The notes: a model not told the origin generated them from the sequence alone. A DNA stretch of 64,000 nt from Harmothoe impar (GCA_947462335.1 OX381720.1:62331946-62395945), one strand, 5' to 3'; positions 1 through 10,335 are shown, counted from the first letter of the stretch. Translations and numbers: made by a program.

Positions 1-534
1 ATACAGTACTAAATTAACAATTTACAGACCCCCTGTTAGACACGTAGGATATTCCCAGAGTCTAGGTGTGGCTAATACACGAGTTAGGCTCATACGCGAG
101 CTTATACGGTAATTCTATAATAATTGCTTTTCTAGAGCACTTCTTCTGATAGGTGATTGGGGCTCACACTTTGGCCAAATTTTGAGTGATTTCATATTTT
201 TAGACTGGATGTTTTATTTGATTTATTTGAATATACCTATAGTTCTGCCAAAATAACAGACGATAGAGGGCACATGGTCCACAAAGTCCTGATATCATCA
301 GACATTTTCATACAGATTCTTACTTTCCTATACCCATAGTGACCTGATTCCCCCACTATATCACAGGACCTGATACCCCCATTATGTGTAATACAGCCAG
401 GAATGGGGAAGTAGGACATGGTGCCAGGCTACCCCCACAGTACTGCTACAGGTGTAACCTACCCCCACAGGTACAGGTGTATCCTGGTAACATACACACG
501 TGGGAGTAAGTTATACTATATGTATGTCTTAACT
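1..534. other. No gene seen; unassigned flank
   Basis: AT-rich sequence with no convincing exon. A short tandem of ACCCCCACAG-type words lies at about 430-480. If the vWA gene has exons 5' of 1627, none with a signal peptide is recognisable here. Confidence 0.4.
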
Positions 535-787
535 CTCTAAGGATGGCATGATGCTTTAATGCATCATGGCATAATGATGCCTTAATGAATCATGGCATAA
601 TGATGCATGAATGCAGCCCTGGCGAGTAACTCGCCAGGGCTATGCATCATGCAGACCTCATGAGATTGAGACACTCGCTGCGAAACACTCCCAGAGGGTC
701 GACATGATGCCCCAATGCAGCACCAGTGAGTTACTCGCTGGGGCTGCATTGGTGCATCATGACCACAAATGTAATCTTTTATAGTTA
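535..787. repeat. Double-hairpin MITE, family A
   Basis: Two consecutive hairpins are seen. Stem words are CTGGCGAGT / ACTCGCCAG at about 615-645 and CCAGTGAGT / ACTCGCTGG at 716-748. Both sit between GCATGATGC and GCATCATG words. The ends resemble the CTTTAAGGA / TCCTTAAAG termini of other copies. The family recurs about twenty times in the window. Confidence 0.8.
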
Positions 788-837
788 AGCCAATCCGCCA
801 CTGGCCGATGGAATAGTGTTCTTCTCTATTTCTATCC

Positions 838-960
838 CCCTGTCAAAATGAAATTAAGTGCGCTGCCCCGGATGTAGGGGGCGCTGGGCGCAGAATCGGC
901 CGCCATTTTCTTTCGTGGACCTTACGTTGTTTCGGGTGGAACCGCAGCCTGAAAAACGCT
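838..960. promoter_or_regulatory. CpG-containing stretch with YY1-like motif
   Basis: This segment is richer in G+C and CpG than its surroundings and contains GGCCGCCATTTTC (about 898-910), which on the minus strand is the ATGGCGGCC core typical of YY1 sites. It lies 0.7 kb upstream of the first visible vWA microexon. It could be promoter material or another dispersed element, and a 24-codon minus-strand ORF starts at the same ATG. The promoter reading is inference. Confidence 0.2.
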
Positions 961-989
961 GATTGTAGGGGGTCTAGATGCGGGGTCCC

Positions 990-1325
990 CATGTCGCCTG
1001 TCGATTTTAAGAAATGCTCATGTCATTTGTCAATATCTTTTAATTTCTCCTGTCATTTGTCACTAATCCCCATGTCGCCTGTCGATTTTAAGAAAAGGCC
1101 ATGTCGCCCTCTCAAATTTAGGGGTCCACTCCCATATTGTAGCTGTGGTAAAGAGTATGGCTTCATAACTCTCAATACCTGGAGACCACTTACATATTTC
1201 CTCCGAGAGTATTTACTGATCATAATTGAGACACATTTTCCATCAATATCTGTGACTATACATGGGTAAAATTCAACACGTTCGACACAGCGACATGGCC
1301 CTTTTAAAATTCGAGAGACACAAAG
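990..1325. repeat. ATCGACA-type repeat, family Q
   Basis: Contains two copies of CATGTCGCCTGTCGATTTTA, the reverse complement of the TTTCTTAAAATCGACA word also found at about 13.9, 20.1, 51.6, 58.5 and 62.0 kb. The 13.9-kb locus is a pure tandem array of the same word. Confidence 0.6.
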
Positions 1326-1626
1326 AAATAGAGCACAATATATAATATAAAATTTGACACGGCGACACAGTCAATAATTCGGGTAACCATATCTAGTCAC
1401 ATATCTGACTTAAAGGGGCATTCTCACCACTCACACTTAACCGGAGTACCGGAAGTTATTGCCAGACTTGGAGAATTGCCCTCTAGTATACACAGTATAT
1501 TGTATATTGCATGCCTCAAAAGATACTGTTCTTTTCCCCTCCTCTGAATCCACTAAGCACACACTATTGCTGACAAAGATACCAGTCCACAGGCGTTTCT
1601 TTACATGATCTATTTTCTGTCTGCAG

Positions 1627-1645
1627 GTCAGCGAGGCGGCGGTTG
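1627..1645 (+). CDS. 19-nt microexon of vWA membrane protein gene
   Basis: A pyrimidine-rich acceptor ending TTTTCTGTCTGCAG lies directly before GTCAGCGAGGCGGCGGTTG, followed by the strong donor GTGAGTAC. The 19 nt enter in phase 0 and encode VSEAAV plus one base. That base joins the phase-1 start of the exon at 4062 (G + AC = GAC), giving the junction VSEAAV-D-QAECKGQ. The phase fit and both splice sites are visible. That it belongs to the mature mRNA is inference. Exons upstream, including a signal peptide, must lie elsewhere. Confidence 0.5.
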
Positions 1646-1689
1646 GTGAGTACCCTCCCTTTACTTCACATCATACATAGACAAAGGTT

Positions 1690-2290
1690 CACAAGTAGTT
1701 CCCCACTGAGGGTTATTTCATGAGGTGCAGCCGAGTGAAATAACCCTCAGTGGGGAACTATAGGAGTGCTCCTTTGTGTTTATTTCATGTAATTATTAAC
1801 TATATTCCTCAAAATTCCACTTGATTGATCTGAAAAAGCTATTTTACAGTGTTTAAATCATCGATTTTAGTGATTTAAAAGACCGTGAAATACGGGAGAG
1901 GGTTATTGAACAGGGAGTGTTAAATACAGCCTTCCTTGGTTAAGTCAATGGGACGGCCGTATTTACCATGAAATAAATCATAAGTGTAATATTACTCATT
2001 ATTGGGCAAAAGCTTGTAAGAGGGATATTCAGTTTTTTTTCAAAAAAGAATTGCCATTCTAGATTGTGTCGATTTCCATATACAATAACTACAGTGTAAC
2101 ATTCTAATGATTGTACAACAGCTCATTAAATAACCCTTTACGGGCAACATAATGAGGAAACATGGTGCCAGCCTACACCCACAGTACTGGCACAGGTATC
2201 CTAGTAATAGAAGTGGAATTTTGACATATATTGTTAATAATGACATGAAATAAACACAAAGGAGCACTCATACAAGTCATAGAGTTCCCC
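1690..2290. repeat. Palindromic element with variable stem word, family J
   Basis: A near-perfect hairpin at 1696-1760 has a stem containing GGGTTATTTCA / TGAAATAACCC and the loop GAGGTGCAGCCGAGTG. It is followed by a second inverted repeat: GAGTGCTCCTTTGTGTTTAT near 1765 returns inverted as AAACACAAAGGAGCACTC near 2248-2268. The interior has TTATTGAACAG and GTATTTACCATGAAATAAA words. It shares its backbone with copies at about 5.8, 44.8 and 54.0 kb, but the stem sequence differs. Confidence 0.6.
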
Positions 2291-2299
2291 ATTCCCAGG

Positions 2300-2830
2300 T
2301 GCGTGGACAAACATTAACAGCGCCATCTTAATCTTACATCTTAAAATGTCTTAACCTAGGGCAGAAAGGAAAACACCCACGAAAAATGGCGGTTTGGGGG
2401 CAGACCCCCCCCCCCCCCCATTACATACTAGTCGACTAGCCTATCCTACAATGGACTGTGTATAGTTTAAGATAGGACTGAGATAGATTAAGACTAATTT
2501 TAAGATAATTAAGACGGTCTTAATTCTGTGTTAACGTTTGTCCGTGAATCTAGGAGAGCTATCCCGGGCATGCACTACATTCGGTCTATTTCTACCTGTA
2601 ATATACAATGAGGAGAATATTGATACCATGAAGAATGATGTCAAACACAAGAAAAATGGTTAAAGAAAGCAACTGCAATGATATTTTTTTAAACTTAATT
2701 TTGGGGCGTTTTAACTGATAATGTATCTCTAATCACCCCCTCACATCCCAGACCAGTGGACTGTAATTGTCGGTCCCCCTCCCAATCGACCAACCTAACC
2801 CCCCTCCCCGCTGTTAAAAAATGACCACTC
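2300..2830. other. No gene seen; one C homopolymer
   Basis: Intronic position if the 1627 microexon is real. It contains a C run at about 2405-2419 and GTTAAAAAATGACCACTCCC at 2812-2831, the terminus of a family C element. No exon is apparent. Confidence 0.4.
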
Positions 2831-2837
2831 CCAAGGT

Positions 2838-3098
2838 TAGGCCAAAAAAAAAAAATTGTTTCAGGTCACCTGACCAAACCTATCAAAACAGGGCCGACCC
2901 TACGTTCCTTTGCGCAATTTTGAAGATTTTATTTTATATTTTTACCCATTTTTGGTCAAATTTAGGGTCCTTGGAGAGGCTGGCTGGTACTTTCATTCTT
3001 AAAAGAATGAGATTAAAAAAAGAAAATCTGACCTACCGACACTACATTTTCTTCCCATGTCATGTTACCTGAAACACACCTCTTTTTGTGCCTTACCA
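2838..3098. repeat. MITE, family B
   Basis: Begins AGGCCAAAAAAAA and carries GTCACCTGACC, GGGCCGACCCTACG, and near the far end GACCTACCGAC and TTACCTGAAACACACC. This arrangement, GGCCAAAA...CCGACCCTA...CCTACCGACC...CTGAAACA...GGCC, recurs about ten times in both orientations. Confidence 0.7.
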
Positions 3099-3401
3099 CT
3101 ATCACATCCCAGACCATTTTTTATTATATTTATTGTTATTTTATAAGTTTGGGGCGTTTTAACTGATGATGTATCTCTAATCAGCCCCCTCACATCACAT
3201 TGTTGTAGGCTTTGTAGCAATCCATGTACTGAGACACTCATCTTATGTACCGTACAGCAACTTGCCTGTTAAAGCTTGACCGTCATGGTTGAAGTGAGGC
3301 CAAAAGCACTTTTGGATATAGTTCACTTTTCAATCACAAGAGGGCTCTTAAGGACTGGGAGCTCAGCTCTGATAGGCACACAATAGGGTGAATATGTTGT
3401 A

Positions 3402-3515
3402 GCTGGACAATGCTCATGGTCCCCTGTCCAAACACTGCTTCCCTTTGGTGGAACTGTTATTCTAGTCCAGGTAAACGCTTAACTTATTCCCTGACAGCCC
3501 AGCTTTAAACACAAA
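3402..3515. repeat. 115-bp dispersed repeat, copy 1
   Basis: GTTGTAGCTGGACAATGCTC through GACAGCCCAGCTTTAA is repeated with few differences at 4831-4952, immediately after the TA microsatellite. Both copies lie in vWA introns. Confidence 0.75.
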
Positions 3516-3677
3516 TCAAAGACTAAGTCTGAATGAATGACTAGTGTATATATTCTTTATTCCAAAATAACTTCTATTGGAGGTATCTTGCACATCTACG
3601 CTTGATCGTTTACGTCATCAATGCACTACATATTTTATTATTCGAGGGTTCATGTTGGCCTAATGAAGTACGTTAAG

Positions 3678-4002
3678 GGAGTGGTCATTTTTTAACAACA
3701 GGGGGGGGGGGTTGGTGGATATTCCCGCGAGCGGGTCGACATTTTTTTGGTCCCCCCACTGGAGGGATCGAAACTTTGTTGGCTAGTTGAAATTGAGCGC
3801 AGCCGACCCCTTTGAGCTTTAGTAACGCGCTGGCTTTTTTGCTAAAAGGGGGGGGGGGGGGGGATTATTGGTACCCCCTCAAGAGCGCTCAAGAGGGGTC
3901 CAAATTTTTTTGGTACCCCCCTTCAAGGGGACCAAATTTTTTTGGTCCCCCCCAAATCCACCAACCCCCCCCCCCTGTTGTTAAAAAATGACCACTCCCT
4001 AA
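3678..4002. repeat. G/C-tract bracketed MITE, family C
   Basis: The inverted ends are GGGAGTGGTCATTTTTTAAC and GTTAAAAAATGACCACTCCC, each joined inward to a run of G or C. Internal blocks carry further G runs alternating with AATTTTTTTGG. It ends only 60 bp upstream of the first vWA-domain exon. Confidence 0.8.
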
Positions 4003-4061
4003 AATGATGAAAAACTGGTCTACAATAAAAACAATTCAAACTGCAACTCCACTGACCGCAG

Positions 4062-4266
4062 ACCAGGCGGAGTGTAAGGGCCAGAAGGTGGACCTGGTCT
4101 TCCTGCTGGACAGCTCTGGCAGCATCAACGAGACCTCCTCCGCCGACGGAAGGTTCCGCAACTGGGAGCTGTCGCTGAACTTCCTCAAGTCCATGGTGGA
4201 TCAGATGGAGGCGGTGGGGCTGTGGAGGGTCGGCATGGTCGTGTTTGGCAACAAGGCCCACAATAC
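4062..4266 (+). CDS. vWA domain exon 1 (MIDAS) of membrane protein
   Basis: Encodes the start of a von Willebrand factor A domain: a CKGQKVDLVFLLDSSGSIN strand with the DxSxS metal-ion-dependent adhesion site (DSSGS at about 4109-4123). An amphipathic helix (NWELSLNFLKSMVDQME) and the next strand (VGMVVFGN) follow. Such domains bind protein ligands through a divalent cation, usually outside the cell. The acceptor is CACTGACCGCAG at 4061 and the donor GTAAGC at 4267. The exon enters in phase 1 and leaves in phase 2, matching both neighbours. Codon use is GC-rich compared with flanking DNA. The family is clear, but no orthologue is identified. Confidence 0.9.
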
Positions 4267-4622
4267 GTAAGCATTTAACGCCTCAAGGGCCAAAAAGATA
4301 GTTGGTCAGGCATCCCGACTGACCTTTTTTTTGGGCCCTACCCATATTTTCTTTTTTTCTCCTTTATTTTTGGAGAGTATTTTTGAGGTTTTTGCTTACA
4401 AAATTAGTTTTTTATTAAGTTTACAAGGTGTTTTTTTCTCTTTTTGCAGATTATGAGAAAACGGAGACATTTCCATTTATAATCCTTAAAAAATATTTGG
4501 CAGAGAAAAAGAATTGACCCTAAATATGAACAAAAACGTTTAAGAATTCAAATTTCTCAATCTTTCTAAATTACCAGTTTCTATACTAATTTCCATTGGG
4601 CTAATATCGCTCAGGCATGTTG

Positions 4623-4690
<68 letters not shown>

Positions 4691-4691
4691 T

Positions 4692-4769
<78 letters not shown>

Positions 4770-4770
4770 T

Positions 4771-4830
<60 letters not shown>
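4623..4830. repeat. (TA)n microsatellite with two GCTAGG interruptions
   Basis: About 200 bp of TA dinucleotides, interrupted at 4689 and 4768 by the same GCTAGG word, 79 bp apart. This suggests the tract grew by duplicating a larger block. It lies in the first intron inside the vWA domain. Confidence 0.95.
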
Positions 4831-4835
<5 letters not shown>

Positions 4836-4952
4836 AGCTGCACAATGCTCATGGTCCCCTATCCAAACACTGTTTCCCTCTGGTGGAACTGTTATTTTAG
4901 TCCATGTATAGAAAATGCTGAACTTATTCCCTGACAGCCCAGCTTTAAGCAT
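4831..4952. repeat. 115-bp dispersed repeat, copy 2
   Basis: Homologous to 3402-3515 in the same orientation, with the same start (GTTGTAGCTG) and end (CCCAGCTTTAA). It ends 35 bp before the acceptor of the next vWA exon. Confidence 0.75.
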
Positions 4953-4986
4953 GGTCATTGCTGTAAACATCACGAAATACTTGCAG

Positions 4987-5190
4987 GTTCTACCTGAATG
5001 ATTACGACACAAATGAAGACATCAAGGATGCTATAGCTAGGACGGGTTTCCGCGACGAGAATACCAACACGTCAGGAGCTATATGGTTGGCACGCACTGA
5101 ACAGTTTGTACGTCACCGTGGTGACCGCGATGACGTCACCAACGTCATTATCATCGTCAGTGACGGCAATCCTACCTATGACAAAGAGGA
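4987..5190 (+). CDS. vWA domain exon 2
   Basis: Continues the domain with [16 protein letters not shown], then [17 protein letters not shown], which contains the conserved Thr loop, and [13 protein letters not shown] with the conserved SDG Asp. Together with the DSSGS of the previous exon these supply the usual MIDAS ligands. The acceptor is ATACTTGCAG at 4986 and the donor GTGAGT at 5191. The joins complete ACG (Thr) upstream and GAG (Glu) downstream, so the frame is continuous. Length is 204 nt, almost the same as its two neighbours. Confidence 0.9.
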
Positions 5191-5660
5191 GTGAGTATAA
5201 ACCCTAAAGTAAGCTCGTCGGGACACACTCTCGTGGGAACGCGGGTAAGAAGATCTTTCCCGTCTTGAATTAGATTTATTTAAGATTATTTTAAGATTGT
5301 CTACAGAAGACTGAAGACATTTACCGGTAGTATACATGATTAACAGGAGGTGGCACCACCCAGTTTTCTTTTTGACCCTTATTTATTTCTTGTTGGTAAT
5401 ATATTGTATCATATATCAGGGGCTCTGCCCCCCAACCCCCTTTTCTTTCTTTCTTTCTTTTTTTCTTTCTTTTTCGAAACTGATATCAAACACAACTATG
5501 GACAACTGCGACAGGTATGATACAGTGGTGCTACTTGGTGTTTAGAATCTTAGATTTAAGATTGTCATATTTTTAAGATTGGAAAGATTTTCTTGTCCAA
5601 GTTCCGACAAGACTGTGCCCACTTGTGCCTAAAGTAGTGATCCTTATTTAACTGGTGAAG
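5191..5660. other. Intron sequence, no second gene
   Basis: Holds a T/C-rich tract (TTTCTTTCTTTCTTT region, about 5442-5475) and AT-rich DNA. Nothing coding is seen. Confidence 0.5.
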
Positions 5661-5769
5661 GCCTAGGGGCCTAATTGGTGGGGGGATCGGAAAACAAATT
5701 GCCGATTTGGGAAAATCCACCATGTCCTCCTCTCCCCCAACTAGTAATAAATGACTCAGCCCTTAAATG

Positions 5770-6205
5770 GTTAAACTTACCACAATATATAAACAAATGC
5801 CAACGCCCATTGATACCGTCTCTGCCGTATTTCACTAGTGGGGGCTGGGGCAGTATCCCACAAAGCTGCAGGCTGAGTGGGATGCGCCCCATCCCCCACG
5901 AGTGAAACACATCAGAGCGGTATCAATGTAGTTGGCATTGGGTTTATTTCTTTATTTGATGCCATTTTATGAAGGAAAGGAAACATTTGCTCAGCCCATT
6001 GAATACGGCCACATTGTATTCAAAGTGAGGCATTGAATACAGCCTTTCCAGTATTTAAGCATAGTAAATGTTGTATTTCAATAAAAAAAAATGGACAAAA
6101 CTCCACACCATTGACATACATGCACATCATACTTCATGAGTCGAAAGGCTGAGTGTGATATGACTCAGCTTCAACGAGTGATGTATGATGTGCATTTATG
6201 TTAAT
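5770..6205. repeat. Palindromic elements with variable stem word, family J
   Basis: The inverted words ATGCCAACGCCCATTGATAC (about 5797) and GGTATCAATGTAGTTGGCAT (about 5919) flank a hairpin of stem GGGGCAGTATCCCAC / GTGGGATGCGCCCC with an AAAGCTGCAGGCTGA loop. A second hairpin (about 6118-6200, stem TGCACATCATAC) has the related loop GAGTCGAAAGGCTGAGTG. Between them lie CATTGAATACGGCC and TTTAAGCATAGTAAATG, homologous to the copy near 54.2 kb. Confidence 0.55.
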
Positions 6206-6367
6206 AAGTGGGGTTACATGGCCCTACTATCTTAAAATTAAGAAAATCCACAAATTTGGAGGCCATGGAGTATGGCTACACCATACTCGATGGGGGCATG
6301 GAGTATGGAGGTCCCATAGGCTCAACATAGAAGTCGTACCACCATATAATGAACATTGCTTCCGCAG

Positions 6368-6570
6368 GACGATCCCGGAGGCGCGGAAGGCCCAGGAGGA
6401 AGGCATCGTGGTGTTCTGTGTGGGTGTGACCACAAAGATAGACACCACCTACCTGGGCAACATGTCGTCCCCGCCCCACGAGGAGGGCACCAACTGGTTC
6501 AGGACCGCAGACTTTGACGCTCTGGATGGGATCGTAGAGAAGCTGGCTCAGTCCACCTGTGTCATCACCA
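6368..6570 (+). CDS. vWA domain exon 3
   Basis: Encodes TIPEARKAQEEGIVVFCVGV, the helix and strand that close a vWA Rossmann-like fold, then a loop with PPHEEGTNWFRTADFDAL and the terminal helix DGIVEKLAQSTCVIT. The acceptor GCTTCCGCAG ends at 6367 and the donor GTAAGTAC starts at 6571. The incoming phase is 2 and the outgoing phase 1. With the two preceding exons this makes one complete vWA domain of about 190 residues, the usual size. Confidence 0.9.
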
Positions 6571-6589
6571 GTAAGTACACCAGGCCTTA

Positions 6590-6790
6590 GGCCTAAAAAA
6601 AAAAGTTGTGTTCCGGTATCCCGACCGACCCTACGTTTTTGGGGCCGACCCTAATTTTTTAAAGACATTTTTGTAATTCTTTGTTATTTTTAGGACATTG
6701 TTGGTGTTTTTACCACTTTACACCTTTTTACAAAAAAAATAGAAAAAATAAAAATAAAATCCGCCCTACCTTTTTTATGGCCTTATGACA
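6590..6790. repeat. MITE, family B
   Basis: Starts GGCCTAAAAAAAAAAG and contains TATCCCGACCGACCCTACG and, at the far side, CCGCCCTACC and GGCCTTAT. It lies just inside the intron after vWA exon 3. A second related stretch lies at about 7080-7220. Confidence 0.6.
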
Positions 6791-7546
6791 TTTGAGATTT
6801 GAAAAATCAATTGCAAGAATCGCTGTAAAGACAGCGTTCTTCGATGTACAATGGTTGCGTGAAAGATAATCCTTTTCTAGAAGTGCCGGTATATTTCAAA
6901 TCTGTATAGGTGGAACATGAATGAATAACATGCATGTAACAACAAAGGTAAATAATTGCTAATGTTTATGTAAGAGTGTCGTGGTTTGTGGTGAAGACGT
7001 TTTTGATATTCACACTGTTCATTCTGCATAGTCTAGAGTAAGAGCAAAGGGTAGAGAATTGGTCCCGGGTTGGGAGAACATAATCCATGAAAACCGTTAA
7101 GGGCAGAAACGTGGGTTGGGGGGAAAAAAACAAGGAGTGGGGGGGTTCAGACAACCTGACCCTCAATTTCAAAAAAATGGTTGACCCTATCATTTTTTCC
7201 CTGTTTTGGAATTTTTTCTTTCTTTTGAATGTTTAGTTCTTGATTTTCTGAAGCGAGCTCCCACTACCCTCAGTGGGCCAAATAATAGTCCGGAAGGAGA
7301 TTTTCAAGGTCAATATCCACTTGGTATTTCTAGACACTGCAGGAACATTAAATCATTCTGATGAGTATAGTCATTACAACGGCTGATACCCTGAAGGGTA
7401 CCGATAATCATCATCAAAATTTCCCATGCATCTAGTAATTTCTGACAGTTGTCCTAAAGTAAAGGCCACATTTTTGTGGTCATGTTGTGATTATAATCTC
7501 CTGTAGACCCTGATAACCGGCCCCTTCTCCTGTCCTATAATCTACT
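6791..7546. other. Intron sequence, no second gene
   Basis: AT-rich. It includes a degraded family B segment (7080-7220) and ends with CTGTAGACCCTGATAAC (7501-7517), which is repeated just beyond the next element at 8280-8296. Confidence 0.4.
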
Positions 7547-8277
7547 GGCTGTGTCTCATGAGATTGTAACAATTGAAACTTCTTTGACCGGGTGTAGTCT
7601 TTGACCAGGTGTAGTCTTTGACCAGGTGTAGTCTTTGACCAGGTGTAGTCTTTGACCGGTTTAGTCTTTGACCAGCAAGCTTCAAAATGGCTGAAATGGG
7701 GGCTATGTACACCGAAATGCAGGGAAATTTGTAAGATATAGTGTTAAAATATCAATTAACAACTTCCAGGCATTTCTGTGTGCATAGCCCCCATTTCTGC
7801 TGTTTTTAAACTTGCTGGTCAAAAACTACACCTGGTCAATGACTACACCTGGTCAAAGACTACACCCGGTCAAAGACTACACCGGTCAAAGACTACACCC
7901 AGTCAAAGACTACACCCAGTCAAAGACTACACCCGGTCAAAGACTACACCCGGTCAAAGACTACACCTGGTCAAAGACTACACCCAGTCAAAGACTACAC
8001 TCGGTCAAAGACTACACCGGTCAAAGACTACACCTGGTCAAAGACTATGCCTGGTCAAAGACTACACCAGTCAAAGACTACACTGGTCAAAGACTACACC
8101 TGGTCAAAGACTACACCCGGTCAAAGACTACACCGGTCAAAGACTACACCTGGTCAAAGACTACACCTGGTCAAAGACTACACCGATCAAAGACCACACC
8201 TGGTCAAAGACCACACCTGGTCAAAGACTACACCTGGTTAAAGAAGTTTCAATATTACAATCTCATGAGACATAGCC
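7547..8277. mobile_element. Foldback-like element, family D, with expanded arm
   Basis: The terminal inverted repeats are GGCTGTGTCTCATGAGATTG and its near complement ending ATAGCC at 8277. The arms contain a 17-bp subrepeat, GTCTTTGACCAGGTGTA, with about 5 copies on the left (7586-7672) and about 26 in reverse complement on the right (7811-8243). The spacer itself folds back (ATGGGGGCTATG / CATAGCCCCCAT). Flanks carry a 4-bp duplication TACT (7543-7546, 8278-8281). No coding capacity is seen. The structure resembles foldback elements, whose long inverted ends contain tandem subrepeats. Confidence 0.85.
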
Positions 8278-8714
8278 TACTGTAGACCCTGATAACTAAC
8301 AAATTACCCTCTATTTGGTGTATACACATATATAGTTGTGTAGTGTAGGGGTGCAGCTATCCATGGTAGAGTAAAGATCCAGAAGACTTCCAGTGCTTCT
8401 ATTGTAGGTTTATTGGTGATATAGGTAGAGGAGGTTCTATTGGTGAATACCTATTGGAGACTGAAGCATACCGTGAACAGGTGTAGCATATATACCCAGG
8501 TTGTTGATCACAACCCTGAATATGTCTAGACTGTGTTTAATAATATATCTAATTAATATATACACCCAGTATAGGACCAGCAATGGCAGGGCTCATGCAT
8601 ATCAAATGAGGTACCACTGTGGGTTCCTATACCTTACATTCCTATGTAGCTACCAGCCATCTGTTAGGAAGGATCCAATAACTCAGTAACCACACACACA
8701 TTAAGGTTATAACC

Positions 8715-9096
8715 CCGGGGGGGGGGGCACTTGGTATATTTTGTATACACAGGTGTGCGGCTGGCAAGGGTCGTTTTTGAGCAAAATCCCTCTAGCCAAG
8801 GGTCTGTTTTCACTAAAATCCCTCTAGCCAAGGCCAGGGTCACTTTTTCGAATTTTCACCAAAATTCACGCAAAAACGGTCACTTTTGACTGAAATCCCT
8901 CCAATTTTCGGCAAATTTCTCTAAACAGAAGCACTTTTGACCAATATTGCTCTAGTCAAGAGGCGCGTGTCCGCGAAATTTACGAAAACATAGGCCCTTT
9001 TTACCAAAATCCCTCTAGCCAAGGGTAAGGGTTTGTCAGAGGCTCAGCCGTACACCCCTGTCAAAATAAATTTGAGTACCCCCCCCCCGGGGTTAT
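8715..9096. repeat. C/G-tract ended MITE, family O
   Basis: Bounded by CCCCGGGGGGGGG and CCCCCCCCCCGGGG. Inside, ACAGGTGTGCGGCTGG is matched by CAGCCGTACACCCCTGT at the other end. The interior repeats AAAATCCCTCTAGCCAAG several times. A relative lies at about 38240-38545. It ends about 55 bp before the last vWA gene exon. Confidence 0.7.
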
Positions 9097-9149
9097 AACA
9101 TATCAATGTATGCATGGGTGTATACAATAACTCTAACATCCCTCTGCAG

Positions 9150-9334
9150 GTAGTGTTGGTACGGCCGTGTGTCCCGTGTGTGTACCGACTACAGACTCCG
9201 GGATATACAAGATCGTGGCCATCGTGTCGAGTATCGTGGCGGGCACGGCGCTGCTCGGGCTGGTGTCGTGCGCCTGTATGTCCTGTCACTTCTACAACCA
9301 GATGAGTGCCCTGCGGAAGGCGGCAGCGACATAG
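9150..9334 (+). CDS. Terminal exon: transmembrane helix and Cys-rich tail of vWA protein
   Basis: The acceptor ATCCCTCTGCAG ends at 9149. GT joins the outgoing A of the previous exon to make AGT (Ser). The exon encodes SVGTAVCPVCVPTTDSG, a hydrophobic helix (IYKIVAIVSSIVAGTALLGL), then a VSCACMSCHFYNQMSALRKA tail and TAG at 9332-9334. The predicted topology is type I: vWA domain outside, one span, about 20 cytoplasmic residues with Cys that might be palmitoylated (inference). No polyadenylation signal is obvious in the next 300 bp. Confidence 0.85.
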
Positions 9335-9461
9335 CTGGGGTTACCTGGGATCTCTTAGCCACGTGTCCCGCGTGCATCCAGAATTTAGTCCCTTGGACAT
9401 ATGACTATATAGATGTACGGCTAAGGACAGTATCGTTAGGCTTGTTGTAGTGACCATTAGG

Positions 9462-9806
9462 CCACTCAAAAAAAGGTCTGAAAAATCTGACGAGGGAGGC
9501 TTTTTTTTTTTTTTTTTTTTTTACTCCCAGGCCAAAATGTATAGGATAACTAACGTTTTTGTGGGCAAAAATTCAAAGTTTATTGGTTAACAATTAATTG
9601 ATCTTTAAAAGTGGGGAAAATGTAAGTTATTTCTATACCAATGCATTGCTGGTATTATTAGGTTTAATTTGATACCAAATACGACCAATTTTGTCCATTT
9701 TTATCAGGTTTTTCATCAAAATTTGGCAAAAAAAAAAGAAAATTCCTCAAACCGGATTTTTATGATGCGCGCGGTGATGAGAAACCATTTTATTTTTTTA
9801 AGTGGC
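9462..9806. repeat. MITE with GGCCACT ends, family R
   Basis: Bounded by GGCCACTCAAAAAAAGG and TTTTTTTAAGTGGCC. Interior words such as TGTATAGGATAACTAACG and GATGCGCGCGGTGATGAG recur in the copy at 56271-56575 (TGTATAGGATTATTAATG and GATGCACGCGATGATGAG). Confidence 0.7.
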
Positions 9807-9833
9807 CTTAGCCTTGAGACAATCTGGATTGCA

Positions 9834-10335
9834 ACAAGGAACGAACTGCCCAAGTGACTAGATGCCACCAACTTTACCTGTAATCTTGAAAACCCATTTT
9901 TCTGGTAATCTTCTGGTAAGGGCCATTCTCACCCCTCACACTTAACCACATAGTAAACTAGAACAGTACTGGAATTGTGAGTGGGATATGCTCAGTGATT
10001 ATGCCACTTTAATGATTACCCCTTCTCTAGATGGTGCCACTGTAGGTCTGCAAGTCTGAATGTCCTTTCCTTTAGTCTTAATTGTCCCATCCTTTAGAGG
10101 TAAATGGGTTCGGTTATAGTTCTGTTACAGTTTCAAAAAAGAAAAAGGGGGAAAAAGAAAGAAAGGGAGGTGTAGAGCCCACAATATTTTCAGCAATGTT
10201 ACCAGATTACAGTGGTGCATCTGTAGAGGGTAGGCCTGGAAATTGATTAAGATAACCAGAAAAGTGGGCTTTTTGAGATTTCAGGTAAAATGGGTGGCGT
10301 CTAGTCATTTGCGCAGTTTGTCCCCACGTGCGTTT
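9834..10335. repeat. MITE, family F
   Basis: The left end is GGAACGAACTGCCCAAGTGA, then CTAGATGCCACCAACTTTAC. The right end is the inverse: AAATGGGTGGCGTCTAGTCA, then a TTTGTCCCCACGTGCGT stretch. Other copies are at 17641-18003 and 62162-62482, with a right-half copy at 12536-12698. Confidence 0.7.

Noticed and set aside
838..910. Minus-strand ORF MAADSAPSAPYIRGSALNFI...
   Set aside because: Only 24 codons with no donor at its end. The GCC-rich ATG context is explained by the YY1-like word.
5671..5910. Opposing 76- and 79-codon frames
   Set aside because: Both are produced by the family J palindrome, so they mirror each other.
7778..8285. Frames rich in KDYTWSKTTPGQRLH
   Set aside because: Translation of the 17-bp subrepeats in the arm of a foldback-like element.
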